From NCBI GenBank assembly GCA_947650285.1, contig CANTFL010001050.1, positions 1 to 64,000 on the forward strand: a stretch of 64,000 nucleotides of DNA. The letters run 5' to 3'. Below, in pieces: positions 20,435 through 32,118 of this stretch. Below the pieces are notes generated by a model. It was not told the origin of the DNA and did not search any database. It was given only the letters and a program-made list of their open reading frames with translations. A program made the translations under genes and the position numbers. Within the stretch, counting starts at the first letter, position 1. Each line of letters starts with the position of its first letter. The stretch is from Hyaloperonospora brassicae (Eukaryota; Oomycota; Peronosporomycetes; Peronosporales; Peronosporaceae).

Positions 20435-23400
20435 CAACGCATTCGTTTTATCTGCTATTGCATCAACGAGTGATTGCTACGACGCTATAGTCAGTGGGAA
20501 TTGTGTCCTATAGAACACCTGTATCACGGTCAGCCGTAATGTTGGTGGCTCCGCCACTAAAATTTGCTGGCAACTTGTGTGTTGCGTCAACGAGTGAAAA
20601 TAATAACTTCACCTACACTGTTTGAGCATTTTATCAGCCTCTACCGGTCTTGGGTAAAGTCATGTAGTTGCAATTCAGCGAACTTCTTCTTCTTTTTTCG
20701 AAGCCGATCACAAATACACCAATATCCATGCGTTTGAAATCATTTCAGAATGATGTTTCATCTTGTTGCTGTTTTGGAGTCGATTACAGTTTCGTGATGT
20801 GCCGTTATCGATATCAATCCGATCCTAGACTCCACGTTCTATCCCCTGAACTCGTGTCCAACAGTGTACGTGATTCACAGCTCGTTTTGGAGATCGGTAT
20901 GATGTCGGAACACGCTTGCCAATGGTTTCTTCTGACAATCATGAGACAGAAGGCCAGACAAAAAGCACAAATGTTATTTTCGACCCGATACTTCGAGATA
21001 CCCGTACACCCAAATGTTTACAAGTTATAGTAAGTTCTTACCGATAGCGGGATTCGCCACAATCTTTTAATTCTATGCATGCGTCCGCCCCGCTTACATT
21101 GTAATGTAAATTTGACGTGCGCAAACCACTCGTCTCGACCTACTTCGATAATGAATCAAGCCAAAGAATATATAGAATCGCTTGGGGATCGTTATACTGT
21201 TATCACTTATGTGGAGACGTAAAGTAGTTGGAAGGATACCAATCCTGGTTATGTAAGCATCGAAAAAGAAGAAGAAGACAGTAAAGGCGATGAAGCTCTT
21301 GATGATGACGCTGATGGAGACATCAATGTCGCCTAACTACCGCTAGAGATATATACATCGTTCCCGCTGATGAAAACGGATGCCGCGGAAACGCACTCAC
21401 TTCGCACTACATCCATAACTACTAATTCAGCAAGATGTATCATGCTAGATCAAGATTCATTGTCCGCTTTCATGCAACATATCATCTGCGAGACGGTGGA
21501 TAAGTGGAAACGGAACGCTGCCAAAATTGGACGGGTATACGTATTTACATTTGATGTGATGAATTCAGTTTTACCACCAAAATGGAACCTACTTAAACAT
21601 CTAGTAACTAAGGTGGGAAGAAGCAAACTGTTGTCCATTTATAAATCCCCTATTCTTATATTGGCCCGCCTAGAAGGCACATATCGGTTGAGCTGTAAAG
21701 TAGGTCGCATACGCATCATACAACTTATGCGTGGCGTATTCGTTCTTATAATTAGTTTAGGGCCTCTATTAGGGAGGTATAAGTCCTTGGCGAGCACAAA
21801 ATACTCAGCTGGTCGATGTGGCCCTGAATCAGGTTGTCAATCAGGTCTTTTTTTGTCGATATCTTGTCACGGTATAAGAGATCTCGTAATAAAAAATAAG
21901 CTGTCACCAGCTCGTTTTTTGAGCGCGAGAACGCAATCTACGGCTTCCATTTGTTCAACCGCCGCTACGGCGACGCAGAGTGTCTTCTATGAAGAGACGC
22001 CAAATACTGCTCATTCTCTAGGTTCTCATGTATCTAGGCATCCACTCGACTGAGGTAGTCCAACCTCTCTGCGGTCCGATCGATCTATTAAAATATCCAG
22101 CATGTTACCATCGCAGCCGCAGATGCAAATTTGCGCTGGTCTTCTCTTTCTCGTGAAGCTCTTTCTACCCGATGACGGATAGCAGTCCTCGACGAATATC
22201 CTCGCTTGTAACTGATGACTGACGTTTAAGTTGTCGTGAAACTGTACGTATAGACCGATCTAGTGGACCGGAAAGTTTGTGAAGAAAGATCGCCTGACTC
22301 GCTCGTATAGGGATTGCAAGACAGTAATGCCTTCATACATCTCGGATGAGATGCGGTCTCTTGCCCAGAGCTCACAAGGGAGGAAGGCATCCGCAAGGGT
22401 CGATCTGAGTTGTCTACACGAATCAGACACGGGTCGCTCCGAAGAATCATGACCATACAGCTTCTCACAACATCCATGCAATATCAATCGTGCTGACGCA
22501 AGTTCTAGCATCATTGAGAACCCTTGTCGCGCAAACTAGCTTGTTCGGAGGTGAGAGTTCTGATGCATTAAACGATCTCAGAAGATGTCTCGGCGCTCAT
22601 GCGCACTAATTTCTACATTGTAAGTCGACTGATGCGATAATGTCGTCGCCGCCCGATCAGGGGTAAGACGTCGCGGGTGGCTTTGAGTCGTATGCGTCAT
22701 TCGACTCGCTTATGCAGGAAAGTTATATCTCAGGGTCATCCTCTTTACGCGTCGTAGCTACGAGATTCTGCAAAGTTTGGTGCTACAGGCCTAGACGTGT
22801 CAGCAGCCGATAAAGAATCGTCAACGGCTGAAGAGGGAGGTTCAGCGGAGCCTGAAGCTATCGTGTGAGCAGGCGAGGATTTGTGTACCAGCTCATCGCA
22901 TGGATTTTTCTTTGACCATGCGATGATGTCGACATGACTGGGTCAGGCCAACAAGTGTTTCCCCATTTTCAAGTGTCCTTTCGAGATTACTTATGATCAT
23001 AGTCATTGATGTGACGGTCGCTCGGGAGGATGATGTAACGAGTGACGTGTAATGTTGATACGTGTTGATATAGGACATTAAAATGTATCACATTGTCACC
23101 GTGAATAGTATCTTTGTGGATGATTTTCAGCGTAGTTGGTGACACATGACTCATTGGCTCATATCGGCTATTGTGTCAGCCGACAAAACCACCAACCAGC
23201 CTCGATGCGCGCAATGAGTGGGGAGGAAGGTGTCAGCACATCGGTTTGTATTGTAATTTTGATTCAGTAAGGGTTTAGAGGATACCTGAATACATGACCT
23301 CGCTATACCGAGTGCAGGTCTCTCCTTTTGCTTTGACTGAGCGTTTCATTTTAGTTAATTGTGCTTTCTGGAAACTTCGTTATGCAGCAGAACCTCTTAG

Positions 23401-23953
23401 ATAGTACATTTGGGCGGATGAGATGATAATGAGGTAGTAGAGATTATTAGGTAGGAGGGACTGGGTAGTCACGTGATCTACATCTCTTGCCCAACGTCGG
23501 GCCGAAAACTTTTGATAACTACAAGGGGTTATTAGCAACAGCTAAATTGTATTGTTGTAAATGTTGCGTGCACGATGCGCCGCGATACCGCTTTTGACTT
23601 GTAACGCGAGACGGAGGATTGTGTTTACCGCTGACATTGAACATTGCTATAATGATACTGCTGTACGCATCAAATGGTGTCTTAGAAAAAGCTGCTAGGA
23701 TGCTGTTGCTGGTCGTCGTCTTTTACCATGACGTTCGGTTTTATGCTGCACAATAATTTATTACATATCAATGGTTCAATCTTGTTGTGTTATTCATCTT
23801 CTATTTGTTGTTATCGTGTGAACTATTAATTTGTCAATTATCTAAATAGATATATTATAATATGTTTATTCGCTTTTAATTCTCATCATCTTAATTATTT
23901 TGTCGTGCCGTTTTATGTTACGATTTTGCGGATGACATATGTTTATAATGATC
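20435..23953. other. Intergenic between inverted transposons, right part
   Basis: No assigned gene. Two stretches look like decayed coding sequence. Plus 21151-21338 is open except for one stop and ends in an acidic tail (KEEEDSKGDEALDDDADGD). Minus 22514-22260 is an open frame (MYEGITVLQSLYERVRRSFF and neighbours). Plus 21370-22053 is a 227-codon ORF without a recognisable domain. These could be remnants of an older mobile element. Confidence 0.35.
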
Positions 23954-23955
23954 TA

Positions 23956-26262
23956 CAGTCTTCCCTCTGCTAAGTTATAGACTTGGTGGAAGGCAAATCT
24001 TATAACATAGCAGAGGTTATTCCATAGTAGAGATATGCTGCGGAAAAATTATTATTTTAATTAATTAAAGAATCAAAAACGCAACAAACCTCCAGGCTTC
24101 CAAAACCTGTCTGTCACGTGTCACGTGCCCTTTGACGATTTTGTGATTTTGGTTGCCCCACCAGTCTCTGGTGATTTTGCCATCTCTGGTTAAGAAGTTC
24201 CACCAACTGTACCTTGCTCACTCACAACAGATGTCGCAGATACGTCTTACCAACGAGCAGAAGCTGCGCATCTGCAAGCACCAGGATGCTAACCCGCGCA
24301 TCACCCAGACTGCCCTGGCGGCTTGGACAAAGGACGCCTTTGACCTCCAGAAGGCACTTTCCCAGGCGGCGATCCGCAAAATCATCAAAAAAAGGAAGGA
24401 GCTTGAGGCAATGGACACCACTAACCTCAGCGCTAAGCGTCCTCGGACTGTCCAGCACCCAGCTGTGGAGGAGGCCGTCGCCTTCTGGGTCTTGCAGTGC
24501 CAGCACCGTGGGGTCGCTCTCACTGGAGATCTCATACGGGCCAAGGCTCAGACTTTTGCGGGATCAATGGGCGTCTCGGAGGAAAACATCCGCTTTTCGA
24601 ATGGGTGGCTCCACAAATTCCAGCAGCGCCACAAACTGCGAGCTGTCCGCATTCATGGCGAGAGTGGCTCAGCAGATATGGGCGCTCTAGAGGAGGGTCT
24701 TCCACACCTCAAGGCCGTGGTTGCTGGTTATACTCCACGTGACGTGTACAACATGGACGAAACTGGTAGGTCTGAGAATACAGTACAGTACTGTACTCAT
24801 TGTACAGTACAGAAGCATCTCAAAGGCTCACTTTCTGTTCAGGGTTGTTCTACAGTATGACGCCCGACAGAACGATTGCCCAGCAAGAGGTCGAAGGGTT
24901 TAAAAAAGACAAGGTACATTATTGCTCTCATCTTGGTTTCCTGCGTTTCTCTGACACTAACAACTATTCTAGACGCGCATCACAGTTGCTCTCACGGCAA
25001 ACGCTGATGGATCCGACAAACTCCCGCCGTTCTTCATTGGACACGCCAAAAAGCCGCGGTGTTTTGAGCGCAAGACAGCTGAGCGACTGGGCTTTCTCTA
25101 CCGCAACAACAAGAAATCCTGGATGACTGGCATACTCTTCCAGGAATGGCTGGGAGACGTCGACAAAAGTATGAAGGTAATTTGGGGCATGCCTTGAACA
25201 TCATCGTTGTGGTACAGTAAATGAGGTTTGACTAACGCGTTGACCACAGCAAAAGGATAGAAAAATCCTGCTTCTCATGGACAACGCTCCTTCACACAAT
25301 GTTGCTGACCTGGAACTCACCAACATCACGGTCCAGGCTCTTCCTCCTAATACGACTTCAAAGGTCCAACCCATGGATGCTGAGATCATTGCCGCATTCA
25401 AGAGGCACTACCGCCGGCTGCATCTGCAGAATGCCTTGGACCGTGACGAGCGCGGAGAAACCAACCTTTACAAGGTTGATCAGCTCACGGCCATGCGTTG
25501 GTCGCTGGCTGCGTGGAGCGAGATTTCCAGTGCCACAATCGCCAACTGCTTCCGTCATACGGGACTCATGGACGGTCCGGCTCTGCCGACTGGTGGGGGT
25601 GAAAACGAAGCCGGCACTGTTGGCCAGCAGGCCCAGCAGGAGGCAACAGCTGCTGCAGTATAGGAGCAGTGCGTGGTACAGGATCTTGTTTCGGCGCTGG
25701 AAAGGCTCCCGCTCCGCAATCCCATGTCAATCGCTTCTCTTTTCAATCCGGCTGAGGAGGAGGAGACGGCGCATGCGGAGCTGACCGATGCCGAAATCAT
25801 CAAGCTTGTTGAGGATCCGTATGGGGAGGAGGAAGGTGCTGCTGAGGCGGAGGAGGAGGTGGAAAAGCATTCGAAGGCTGAAAAGCTTGCCAGCCTTAGT
25901 CTATCCATCGCCCTTCTCGACCTTTCTCAGGAGTCCCATCGTATAGCTCACCGCACCCTTCGCCAAGTCCAAGCTGATCTCCGTAGTGCGAGCACCACTC
26001 AGGCCACACTTGATTCCTGGCTGAAGTAGTTTCCTCTCCTCTTTCCACTCCTTTCTTGCAGTGAATAACAAAAAAAAGGTTCTGCGTACAATATTTCTGC
26101 TCACGGCGGACAAAAATATTCCCTCTGATAAGTTGTATTTGGCCCTCAGGCTATTCCGTATAACTCATTCCGTAGTCACCATAGAACGAGGTCGGTGGAG
26201 ACCGAATCCTATAACTTACCGGAGGTTATTCCGTAGCCGGGGATAACTTAGCAGAGGGAAGA
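23956..26262 (+). mobile_element. Pogo/Tigger-like DNA transposon, copy 2, right end damaged
   Basis: Inverted twin of copy 1. The left end is intact: TA at 23954-23955 then CAGTCTTCCC. At the right end the inverted repeat runs correctly to GGGAAGA at 26262 and then breaks. Copy 1 has CTG and a flanking TA there, but this copy has AAAAC. The outermost three transposon bases and the right TA are thus missing, so this copy probably cannot be excised. The substitutions seen against copy 1 include positions near 24030, 24052, 24182, 24369, 25671, 26151 and 26157. Confidence 0.93.
24231..26029 (+). pseudogene. Pogo-like transposase, copy 2, in-frame amber
   Basis: Same structure as copy 1. Exons are 24231-24765, 24843-24913, 24973-25176 and 25250-25663. 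Introns 1-3 are 77, 59 and 73 nt with GT and AG ends. The DDE triad and both DNA-binding domains are intact. The TAG at 25661-25663 is the same codon that stops copy 1. The frame then continues to 26029 with the acidic tail (PAEEEETAHAELTDAEI and onward). The stop predates the split of the two copies. If the core domain is enough for activity the protein may be functional at 407 residues; I cannot tell. Confidence 0.85.
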
Positions 26263-26851
26263 AAAACAAGTTCAAAATTAATATTTCTGCAGCACATTTC
26301 GTACAGATCGTCCGTGCTCACTTACATCGATGCGGACTAAATGTCTTATCGGATTATTGGCAACAATCTATTGATATATCGAGTTAGAGAGCAGCTTTGC
26401 GGTATCAGCGACGAGTTTGGGAGCAGCTCTGTCATTTCCTTGTCACGAGCAAACATGACATATATACTGCATTACTATACCAACAGGTCCATGATGATGA
26501 TACATGTATGGTAGACGAGATTCGTGCACTGCAGCGGCTACTCCGCCTGCATCGTATCGGCCTGCTCTATACTGACGGTCAAAACGGTGCTGTGTGCCAT
26601 TTCGGTCGCTCTCGATCCAGCTGCAAGTTTTGGCACTTTTGCGCATTGAAGTCACTAATGTACGTGCACCTCCCTCTCGTTACGGCGCGTAGATCGACCC
26701 GTCGCGACTGCCCTTGCCAGCACCGTCAGACTACGTATCCTGTATCGCCAACCCGCAAAAGCCGCTTACGCCTCCTATCTCGCCAGGGATCGGTCGGTCA
26801 AATCACGTCCACAAAAGGCCACACGGGCCGTCGTCACGCACTTCCTCGTCG
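26263..26851. other. Intergenic upstream of alpha/beta hydrolase
   Basis: No assigned gene. It should contain the promoter of the hydrolase gene. I found no good match to the oomycete Inr-FPR pattern. Confidence 0.4.
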
Positions 26852-27954
26852 ATGCTCGCGCTCCGTCTGCTGCGACGTCACGTCTCGACGGCGCCCGACT
26901 CGTTCCGACGTGTGCCAGTGCCCATCGGCACCGACGGCTCGTTCCTCGCTGCCCTCGCCCCCGCTTTAGTGACACCAGAGCAGCAGCCGCTCGTGTGCCT
27001 CCCGTCCCTCTTTGGCTCTGTCGCGTGCGACTTCCGTCGACAATTGGCCAATGAACAGCTCACGCGCTCGTGGGCGCTCTACGGGGTGGACCTGCGCCTC
27101 TTCAGTGCCAGCAGCGGCTTTGGCCGTCGAGGCATCGAACGCGACGCCGACGACGTCGTGCGCGCAGCGGATGCGCTGGCGCTCGAGAGGTTTTCGCTGC
27201 TGGGCACGAGCTACGGCGCGAACGTGAGCGCCGTCGTGGCGGCCAAATACCCCGAGAGAGTGACACGACTCGTGCTGGTCAATGGCAATGTACGTCGAGA
27301 GCTGCATTGGCTCACAATAAATGGACTGCGCTGTTGATTGGTTAGAGGTGACATGTGTGTGTGTGTGTTGCAGGCGTTTGTCAGTGACGAGGACGTGGAG
27401 GACTTGGAGGAGCACAGTGACGTTCAGCTGTGGGACAGCGACAGGCGGAAGACGGCGGAAGCAAAGTGTGGATCGGAGGCCCTGCAGGACAAATGGACCC
27501 GTGCGTTTGATGCGGTCGATTGTCACTTCTTCTGCTTCTTCTGCTTCTTCTTCTGGTTGTGCCTTGTTTTGTATCAACGTGACGTCCATCTGGTGCGGCT
27601 CTGTCGTGGTCTCTGTCTCTTTCTATGTGTACTGCAGAGATGGTGGAGGCGCTGCGTCAGGTGGAGCGTGACGAGGGCGGAGATCTGTACTGCGGCAGGT
27701 TGCCCCATATCAAGTGCAAGACGCTTGTCGTCGGCGGCGGGCAGGACGAGTTTGTGCCACTGTTCCACAGCGAGTACTTGAGCGAGCGCATCATGCACTC
27801 GCGACTAGAGGTCGTCCCGGAAGGTGGCCACGACCTCGTGCTGTCCAAGGCCGAGGCGTTCAACCCGTTGCTAGAGGCTTTTTTGCAGGAGCCCGACGAC
27901 AAACACACGCAGAGCAGGGAATTCGTGGCCGTACCGTCGAAAACGACAAAGTAG
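26852..27954 (+). CDS. Alpha/beta hydrolase, possibly maspardin-like
   Basis: Three exons read in frame: 26852-27289, 27374-27500 and 27638-27954, with GT-AG introns of 84 and 137 nt. They give 293 residues. The triad is visible: serine in the elbow GTSYG (near residue 119, exon 1), aspartate in GGGQDEFVP and histidine in PEGGHDLVLS (exon 3). The N-terminus MLALRLLRRHVSTAPDS is Arg-rich and amphipathic-looking, suggesting a mitochondrial presequence. The overall layout and the segment PLVCLPSLFGSVACDFRRQL resemble the SPG21/maspardin group, but this is a guess and the substrate is unknown. The start is the first ATG giving the basic N-terminus. An upstream in-frame ATG at 26714 would add 46 residues of poor character. 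Confidence 0.85.
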
Positions 27955-28157
27955 TGGCGGCAAACGAACGTCCGCTGGACGGCTGGAAGATAGACAGATG
28001 ACTGTCAAACAACGAATGCACACACACACACACACGGGCACGGTCGTATTTACACAGAGTCTCCATCTGAGCTCCCGCCTCTGCTCGGCTATTTACCTAG
28101 TTGACTACTTACTATACGCTGAGCCGCTCTCGCTCGCCTGCCACCCATTCCCCGGAC

Positions 28158-29633
28158 TCATGCTGAAAATGCCGTCGAAGTGGCGGACACCGCATTGGGC
28201 GTCATGGACAGCGGCCGACCAAACGCGTGGTAATGCTGCTGCTGGAGCTCTGGAACGTGGTGCTGTTGCTGCTGCTGCTGGTGGAGGTGCGGCTGCTGCT
28301 GTGGTTGTTGTGGTGGTGGTTGTTGATGCTGATGTAGATCGTGATGGTACGAAAACGGCTGCGACGAGGGCTGCGGGGACTGCTGGTGCAGTCCCGGATG
28401 GTACGTCATGTACGACGGCGGCGCTTGGTTCGCACCGAGACTCAAGCTGGACCGGCGAGTCGCTTCAGCAGAGTACTCGTGCTCTGCACCGTCGCGGTGT
28501 GGAGACACCCCCGTGGACGGACTCGTGGCGTACGACGGCATGCTCATTGTGCGCTTGAGCGGCGCGATACTACTCGCCGTCGTCAGAGGCCCCGTGTAGT
28601 AGCTGGAGCGAGTGCCTGCGTACACCTGTCCTCCTCCTCGGGTCGGACTCAGACTCAAGTGCTGTGCACCGGTTGTTGCCCCTCGTTGGTCGTCCTCGAG
28701 GATACCCTCCAGCAGCTCACCAAAGCCCTCTTCGTCTCCGTACGGCGCGGCCGGCGTCAGGTGCTCGTAGGCGTCGGGGTGCCGCGACTGCGCTGCTTGT
28801 GCGTACTCGGCGTCGCTGGCGTTGTTGCCATACACGGGATTGTAGACACTGTAGTGCTTGGCCGGATTGTCGTAGCCGTAGACGTGCACCGGCGGGTTCG
28901 GTAGCGACGACGGCTCGTGTTTAACGTACTGCGTCGGAAACGGACCGCTCGACACGCTCCGCGCGCGCTTGGGCACGTTTGGACAGGACGCAGACGACAG
29001 AGCCGACGGCAAGGACGACGTCGATGCAAAGTCGTGGGTGCTGCGCGCCTGGGTAGGCGACCGCCCGTGGAGCACGTGCCTGGACGACTTGAAGTCCAGC
29101 TCGGACTGGCCCATGCTCCGCAGGCGCAGCACGGCCTCGTCGTAGCGCATGCCGCCAAAAGCTTTGCTGATCTCCATGCGGCGGTTGTACTCCGTCTCTT
29201 CGACCGACTTGGCGAGGTGCCACTGGTCCTTGCCGCAGCGGCAGTGCTTGCCCTCTGCGCCCTTGTATCGCCCAGCCTGACTCGACAGCGGACTCTTGCT
29301 CGGCGCCGGCAGCACGGCGCACTCGCAGCAGTAGAACATCTGCCGCGACCGGAACGTGCCGAGCCAATTGGACTTGAAGCGCGGGAACCAGCTCTTGCGG
29401 TCGCGCGTCTTCTCCGGTCCGTCGCCAGCGTTGTTCGAGCTGTAGCCGGCGCCCGTCTGGTGCACGCTGTCACTCGCCGGGTGCGCTGCCGGTGGGCCAA
29501 ACGGCACGAACGCGCCGCTCACGTGGTAGTCGTCGCTCGAGTCTCCGCCGCGCCAATGCCGGTCACCGCTCCTCCGGCCGACGCGACCGCATGCACTTTG
29601 ACTACGAGGCAGCGCATTTCGAGGCGCGTCCAT
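28158..29633 (-). CDS. Gln/His-rich protein with cysteine cluster, unknown
   Basis: A 491-residue single-exon protein of unknown function. Residues about 80-150 contain a conserved-looking block, SWFPRFKSNWLGTFRSRQ, then YCCEC and, about 30 residues on, HCRCGKDQWH. This CxC...CxC arrangement could bind zinc. Next comes a charged, helical-looking segment (EETEYNRRMEISKAFGGMRY). The rest is low complexity, rich in Ser, Pro and Tyr, and ends with a Gln/His tract (QPPPQQPQQQPHLHQQQQQQ). The tail may suggest a transcription or RNA regulator, but that is inference only. The frame stays open upstream to 30002, but that extension is translated microsatellite, so the ATG at 29633 (MDAPRNALPR) is preferred. 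Confidence 0.75.
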   Translation of the reverse strand: MDAPRNALPRSQSACGRVGRRSGDRHWRGGDSSDDYHVSGAFVPFGPPAAHPASDSVHQTGAGYSSNNAGDGPEKTRDRKSWFPRFKSNWLGTFRSRQMFYCCECAVLPAPSKSPLSSQAGRYKGAEGKHCRCGKDQWHLAKSVEETEYNRRMEISKAFGGMRYDEAVLRLRSMGQSELDFKSSRHVLHGRSPTQARSTHDFASTSSLPSALSSASCPNVPKRARSVSSGPFPTQYVKHEPSSLPNPPVHVYGYDNPAKHYSVYNPVYGNNASDAEYAQAAQSRHPDAYEHLTPAAPYGDEEGFGELLEGILEDDQRGATTGAQHLSLSPTRGGGQVYAGTRSSYYTGPLTTASSIAPLKRTMSMPSYATSPSTGVSPHRDGAEHEYSAEATRRSSLSLGANQAPPSYMTYHPGLHQQSPQPSSQPFSYHHDLHQHQQPPPQQPQQQPHLHQQQQQQHHVPELQQQHYHAFGRPLSMTPNAVSATSTAFSA

Positions 29634-29825
29634 GACGCCTGTGACGCTCGACGCACTCGTGCGACCGCCGACGCGACAGAGCGTCGTGTGTGTCGTGTGT
29701 CCGCCGCGCGCGAGGCGTGACGAGCTTCGGATGGAGAAAGAGGGAGAATGAGTAGCACGAGGCCGGCGGCAGCTGCTCCTCACTGATCGGCTGCCAAAGG
29801 ACACTCTCGTCCGAGAGCAGCGACG

Positions 29826-29826
29826 G

Positions 29827-29859
<33 letters not shown>

Positions 29860-29910
29860 TAGACGGACAGTCGGACGGACGGACGGACGGATTGATAGCC
29901 AGCAGACGGA
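29826..29910. repeat. GACA/GGAC microsatellite
   Basis: Runs of GACA (about 29830-29860) pass into GGAC-type repeats (to about 29910). The tract lies 200-280 bp upstream of the ATG of the minus-strand Gln/His-rich gene, in its leader or promoter. Confidence 0.9.
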
Positions 29911-31376
29911 CGGACGGACGTGACGGCGAGCGAGAGAAAAGGGCCGAGCGCGTGTGTCGCCGCGTCACACACACACACTCTCGCACTCTGTCCGCCCATC
30001 ATCGGCTTTGATCGCAGCAGCAGCAGCAGCAGCAGCAGACCTGCGGCGGATCATCGGACAGGCCGAGCACCGGTCGAGATTGGCACTTCGACGGCGACCG
30101 CCGCCGCATTGCAGTGTCAAGCGGCCGGTGCGCACCAGCGTCGACGTTGCGAAAACGAGTCGCCCGACGGAGGACACTGCTGCCGCCAGCGAAGATTACA
30201 GCGCAGCGGGTCCACACTGCAGCTGGGCGCTACGTTGGCCGTGCGCTCACGCGTCTCGGTGTCACGAGCACATCGGAGATCGCGTGCACCGATGGGTCGC
30301 TCGTACTGGATCTCTACGTTGAAGCCGACCGCGGCCGGCCCATCGCCACGTTCGACACGAAAAAGCCGCTGCAGCCGCGTGGCGATCATCACGCTGTTGC
30401 ACGCCGGACATACACACACCAGCACAGAGCCATGAGGCCGCAACGTGGACGACGCGGTGCACTCGTTCGCCGACTCGCGCGTGATCGCTAAGCGGCTGCG
30501 CGTGTCGCCGAAGCCGTTGGAATCGATCGAGCTACGCCCATTTCGGTGAGACGCCCGCTCGGACCAGAAATGGCTTCGCCCCACGCCTACACTGCACGCG
30601 AATCGTGGGAGAAGAGGCTCACCTCTACTGGAAGACAACGATGTCGCGCTCTTCGTCTACATCCATGCGGTGGTAGTCAAGTCGGGCAGGTGAAAGAGGG
30701 AGCGTACCGGGAAGAAGAACCCGCACAGTTCACGCGCATTATTTTGGCGACGGCTGCGACAGGATCGCTTCCCGCTATGGCGACTGCTAGAGCTCCGATA
30801 AAGTTACATGCGCTTTCGCGAGGCATTCACACGCCGTGAGTCCGTTCGTTGCCACGTGACTCTCTTGACGAGACACGACCAGACGAGCTACGTGAGTAAT
30901 GACAGCCACGCTCTCGTGGGTCAATCATCAACCCAGCAGACAGGCCCAGCCGAGCAGCAGTAGCTTGGCAAGTTTGGCCGCAGCCCCTTCTTGCACTGCC
31001 ACGCTCCCCAGTGTATCGCCCACGTGTGCTTTGCACGCGCAAAAGAGCTCTTGGCATGCACTGGTCTGACTTTTCCTCACCTGCTTCAATGTGCATCCCG
31101 TGTGGCATTGAATGAGGGAAGCCGGCTTGAAGGGCGAGAGAACGACCGATCGATCGGATTAAAGTCGCCAATCTGCCTGGCGTGCCGATTGCTCCGTGGC
31201 GGGGCTCGCCATCGCCCTGGAACAATCAAGTTAATCAGGCCTTGCGCCACATGGCGCGGGCAGCGACGAGGCCGCCGTTGTGTCGCCTGTACGAGGCCGT
31301 CATCGAGCAAATCCGTTGCCGGTGCCGCCGCGAGTTTACGCCTCGGCCTCGGCAGTCAACAAGCGGGTCCGAGCGC
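29911..31376. other. Unassigned stretch with gene-like fragments
   Basis: A (CAG)n run of about eight units lies at 30018-30042. Plus-strand frames show protein-like pieces: near 30240-30350 TSEIACTDGSLVLDLYVEAD, and in another frame near 30443-30550 VDDAVHSFADSRVIAKRLRV and onward to a stop. A one-frame gene cannot be built without extra introns or frameshifts. It may be a small spliced gene or a pseudogene; I cannot name it. Confidence 0.35.
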
Positions 31377-31568
31377 ATGGCGGCTATGCACGGCGTCGTC
31401 GCGCTTTGCCTTCTGTCTGTCTTGTTGACGCAACCGGAGGCAGGTCGAGGCGTTTCAAACTCGATGGGGGCCGACCCCCTCGAAAGATTCGCGCACGGCG
31501 TTTTGCCCTGTACTTACTCGGGTCCAGACAACGGACGACGCGGCCGACAAGTCGCACGTGGTTGTTGA
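31377..31568 (+). CDS. Possible small secreted protein (uncertain)
   Basis: A 63-codon ORF begins with a clear signal-peptide-like segment (hydrophobic core VVALCLLSVLL, then a small-residue site near QPEAGRG). The mature part (about 38 residues) has two cysteines. The same frame reopens after the stop with a second hydrophobic start near 31659 and continues past another stop. The locus could be a decayed or spliced gene for a larger secreted protein. It has no family resemblance. I would not rely on it without transcripts. Confidence 0.22.
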   Translation: MAAMHGVVALCLLSVLLTQPEAGRGVSNSMGADPLERFAHGVLPCTYSGPDNGRRGRQVARGC

Positions 31569-32118
31569 ACGGACCCGGAAAAAACTGGGTCGGCTACAGC
31601 TGCCCGAAAAACGAACGCCTCGCGCTTTTACGCACACACGCGGGGAGAGCTGAAGGACATGATCCTCCGCAGTCTCCTCCTCTCATGTGTAGGCGCCAGC
31701 CACTTGTCGGAGGCGGCCACTGCGTCAGTCGAAAAGCGTCCAGTGTCGGGGTAAAAGAAGGCGGACTGGATTTGCCGCGATGCGCTGTTGATCGGCAACG
31801 GCGTCAGCAAAGAGTCCGGAGCGACCGCCGTCGGCAATATTACTACCGCAGCGCAATGTTTACGACGCTGGCCCGTTGCTGGCCACGACGCACACGATGA
31901 CAGCGCGACGCAGGGCGTCTACTATCTTATCTCAATACTTTCTCGTCTGCTCGCTTACAAGCTCCGGCGCTGCGACGCGTTCAACGCAACGAAACCGAAG
32001 TGTCCAGCACCTGACTGTCCGAGGAGTCTAACGACACTTCGGACGGCGCTGTTGCGTCCCGAATCTCGCGCAGCTCGGCAGTGTCCGTACGCGCACGCGT
32101 TCCTTCGACGCCGCCACT
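31569..32118. other. Intergenic, 3' side of DDHD gene
   Basis: The frames here are continuous with the uncertain secreted ORF to the left (see 31377). Nothing else is recognised. Confidence 0.4.

Noticed and set aside
22226..22514. Minus-strand frames as a helix-turn-helix transposase
   Set aside because: A few words (RTVSRQLKRQ in an adjacent frame) look like a DNA-binding helix, but there are stops and no catalytic motifs.
24153..24230. N-terminal extension of the pogo-like transposase
   Set aside because: The extended frame starts at TTG; the ATG at 24231 begins right at the psq-type domain, as in relatives.
26966..27589. 207-codon minus ORF opposite the alpha/beta hydrolase
   Set aside because: It mirrors hydrolase exons 1 and 2; composition and position mark it as a shadow.
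28757..29720. Long ORFs opposite the Gln/His-rich gene (minus 28757-29500 in another frame and plus 28917-29720)
   Set aside because: They are Arg/Ala-rich frames typical of GC-rich antisense or shifted reading of a real gene.
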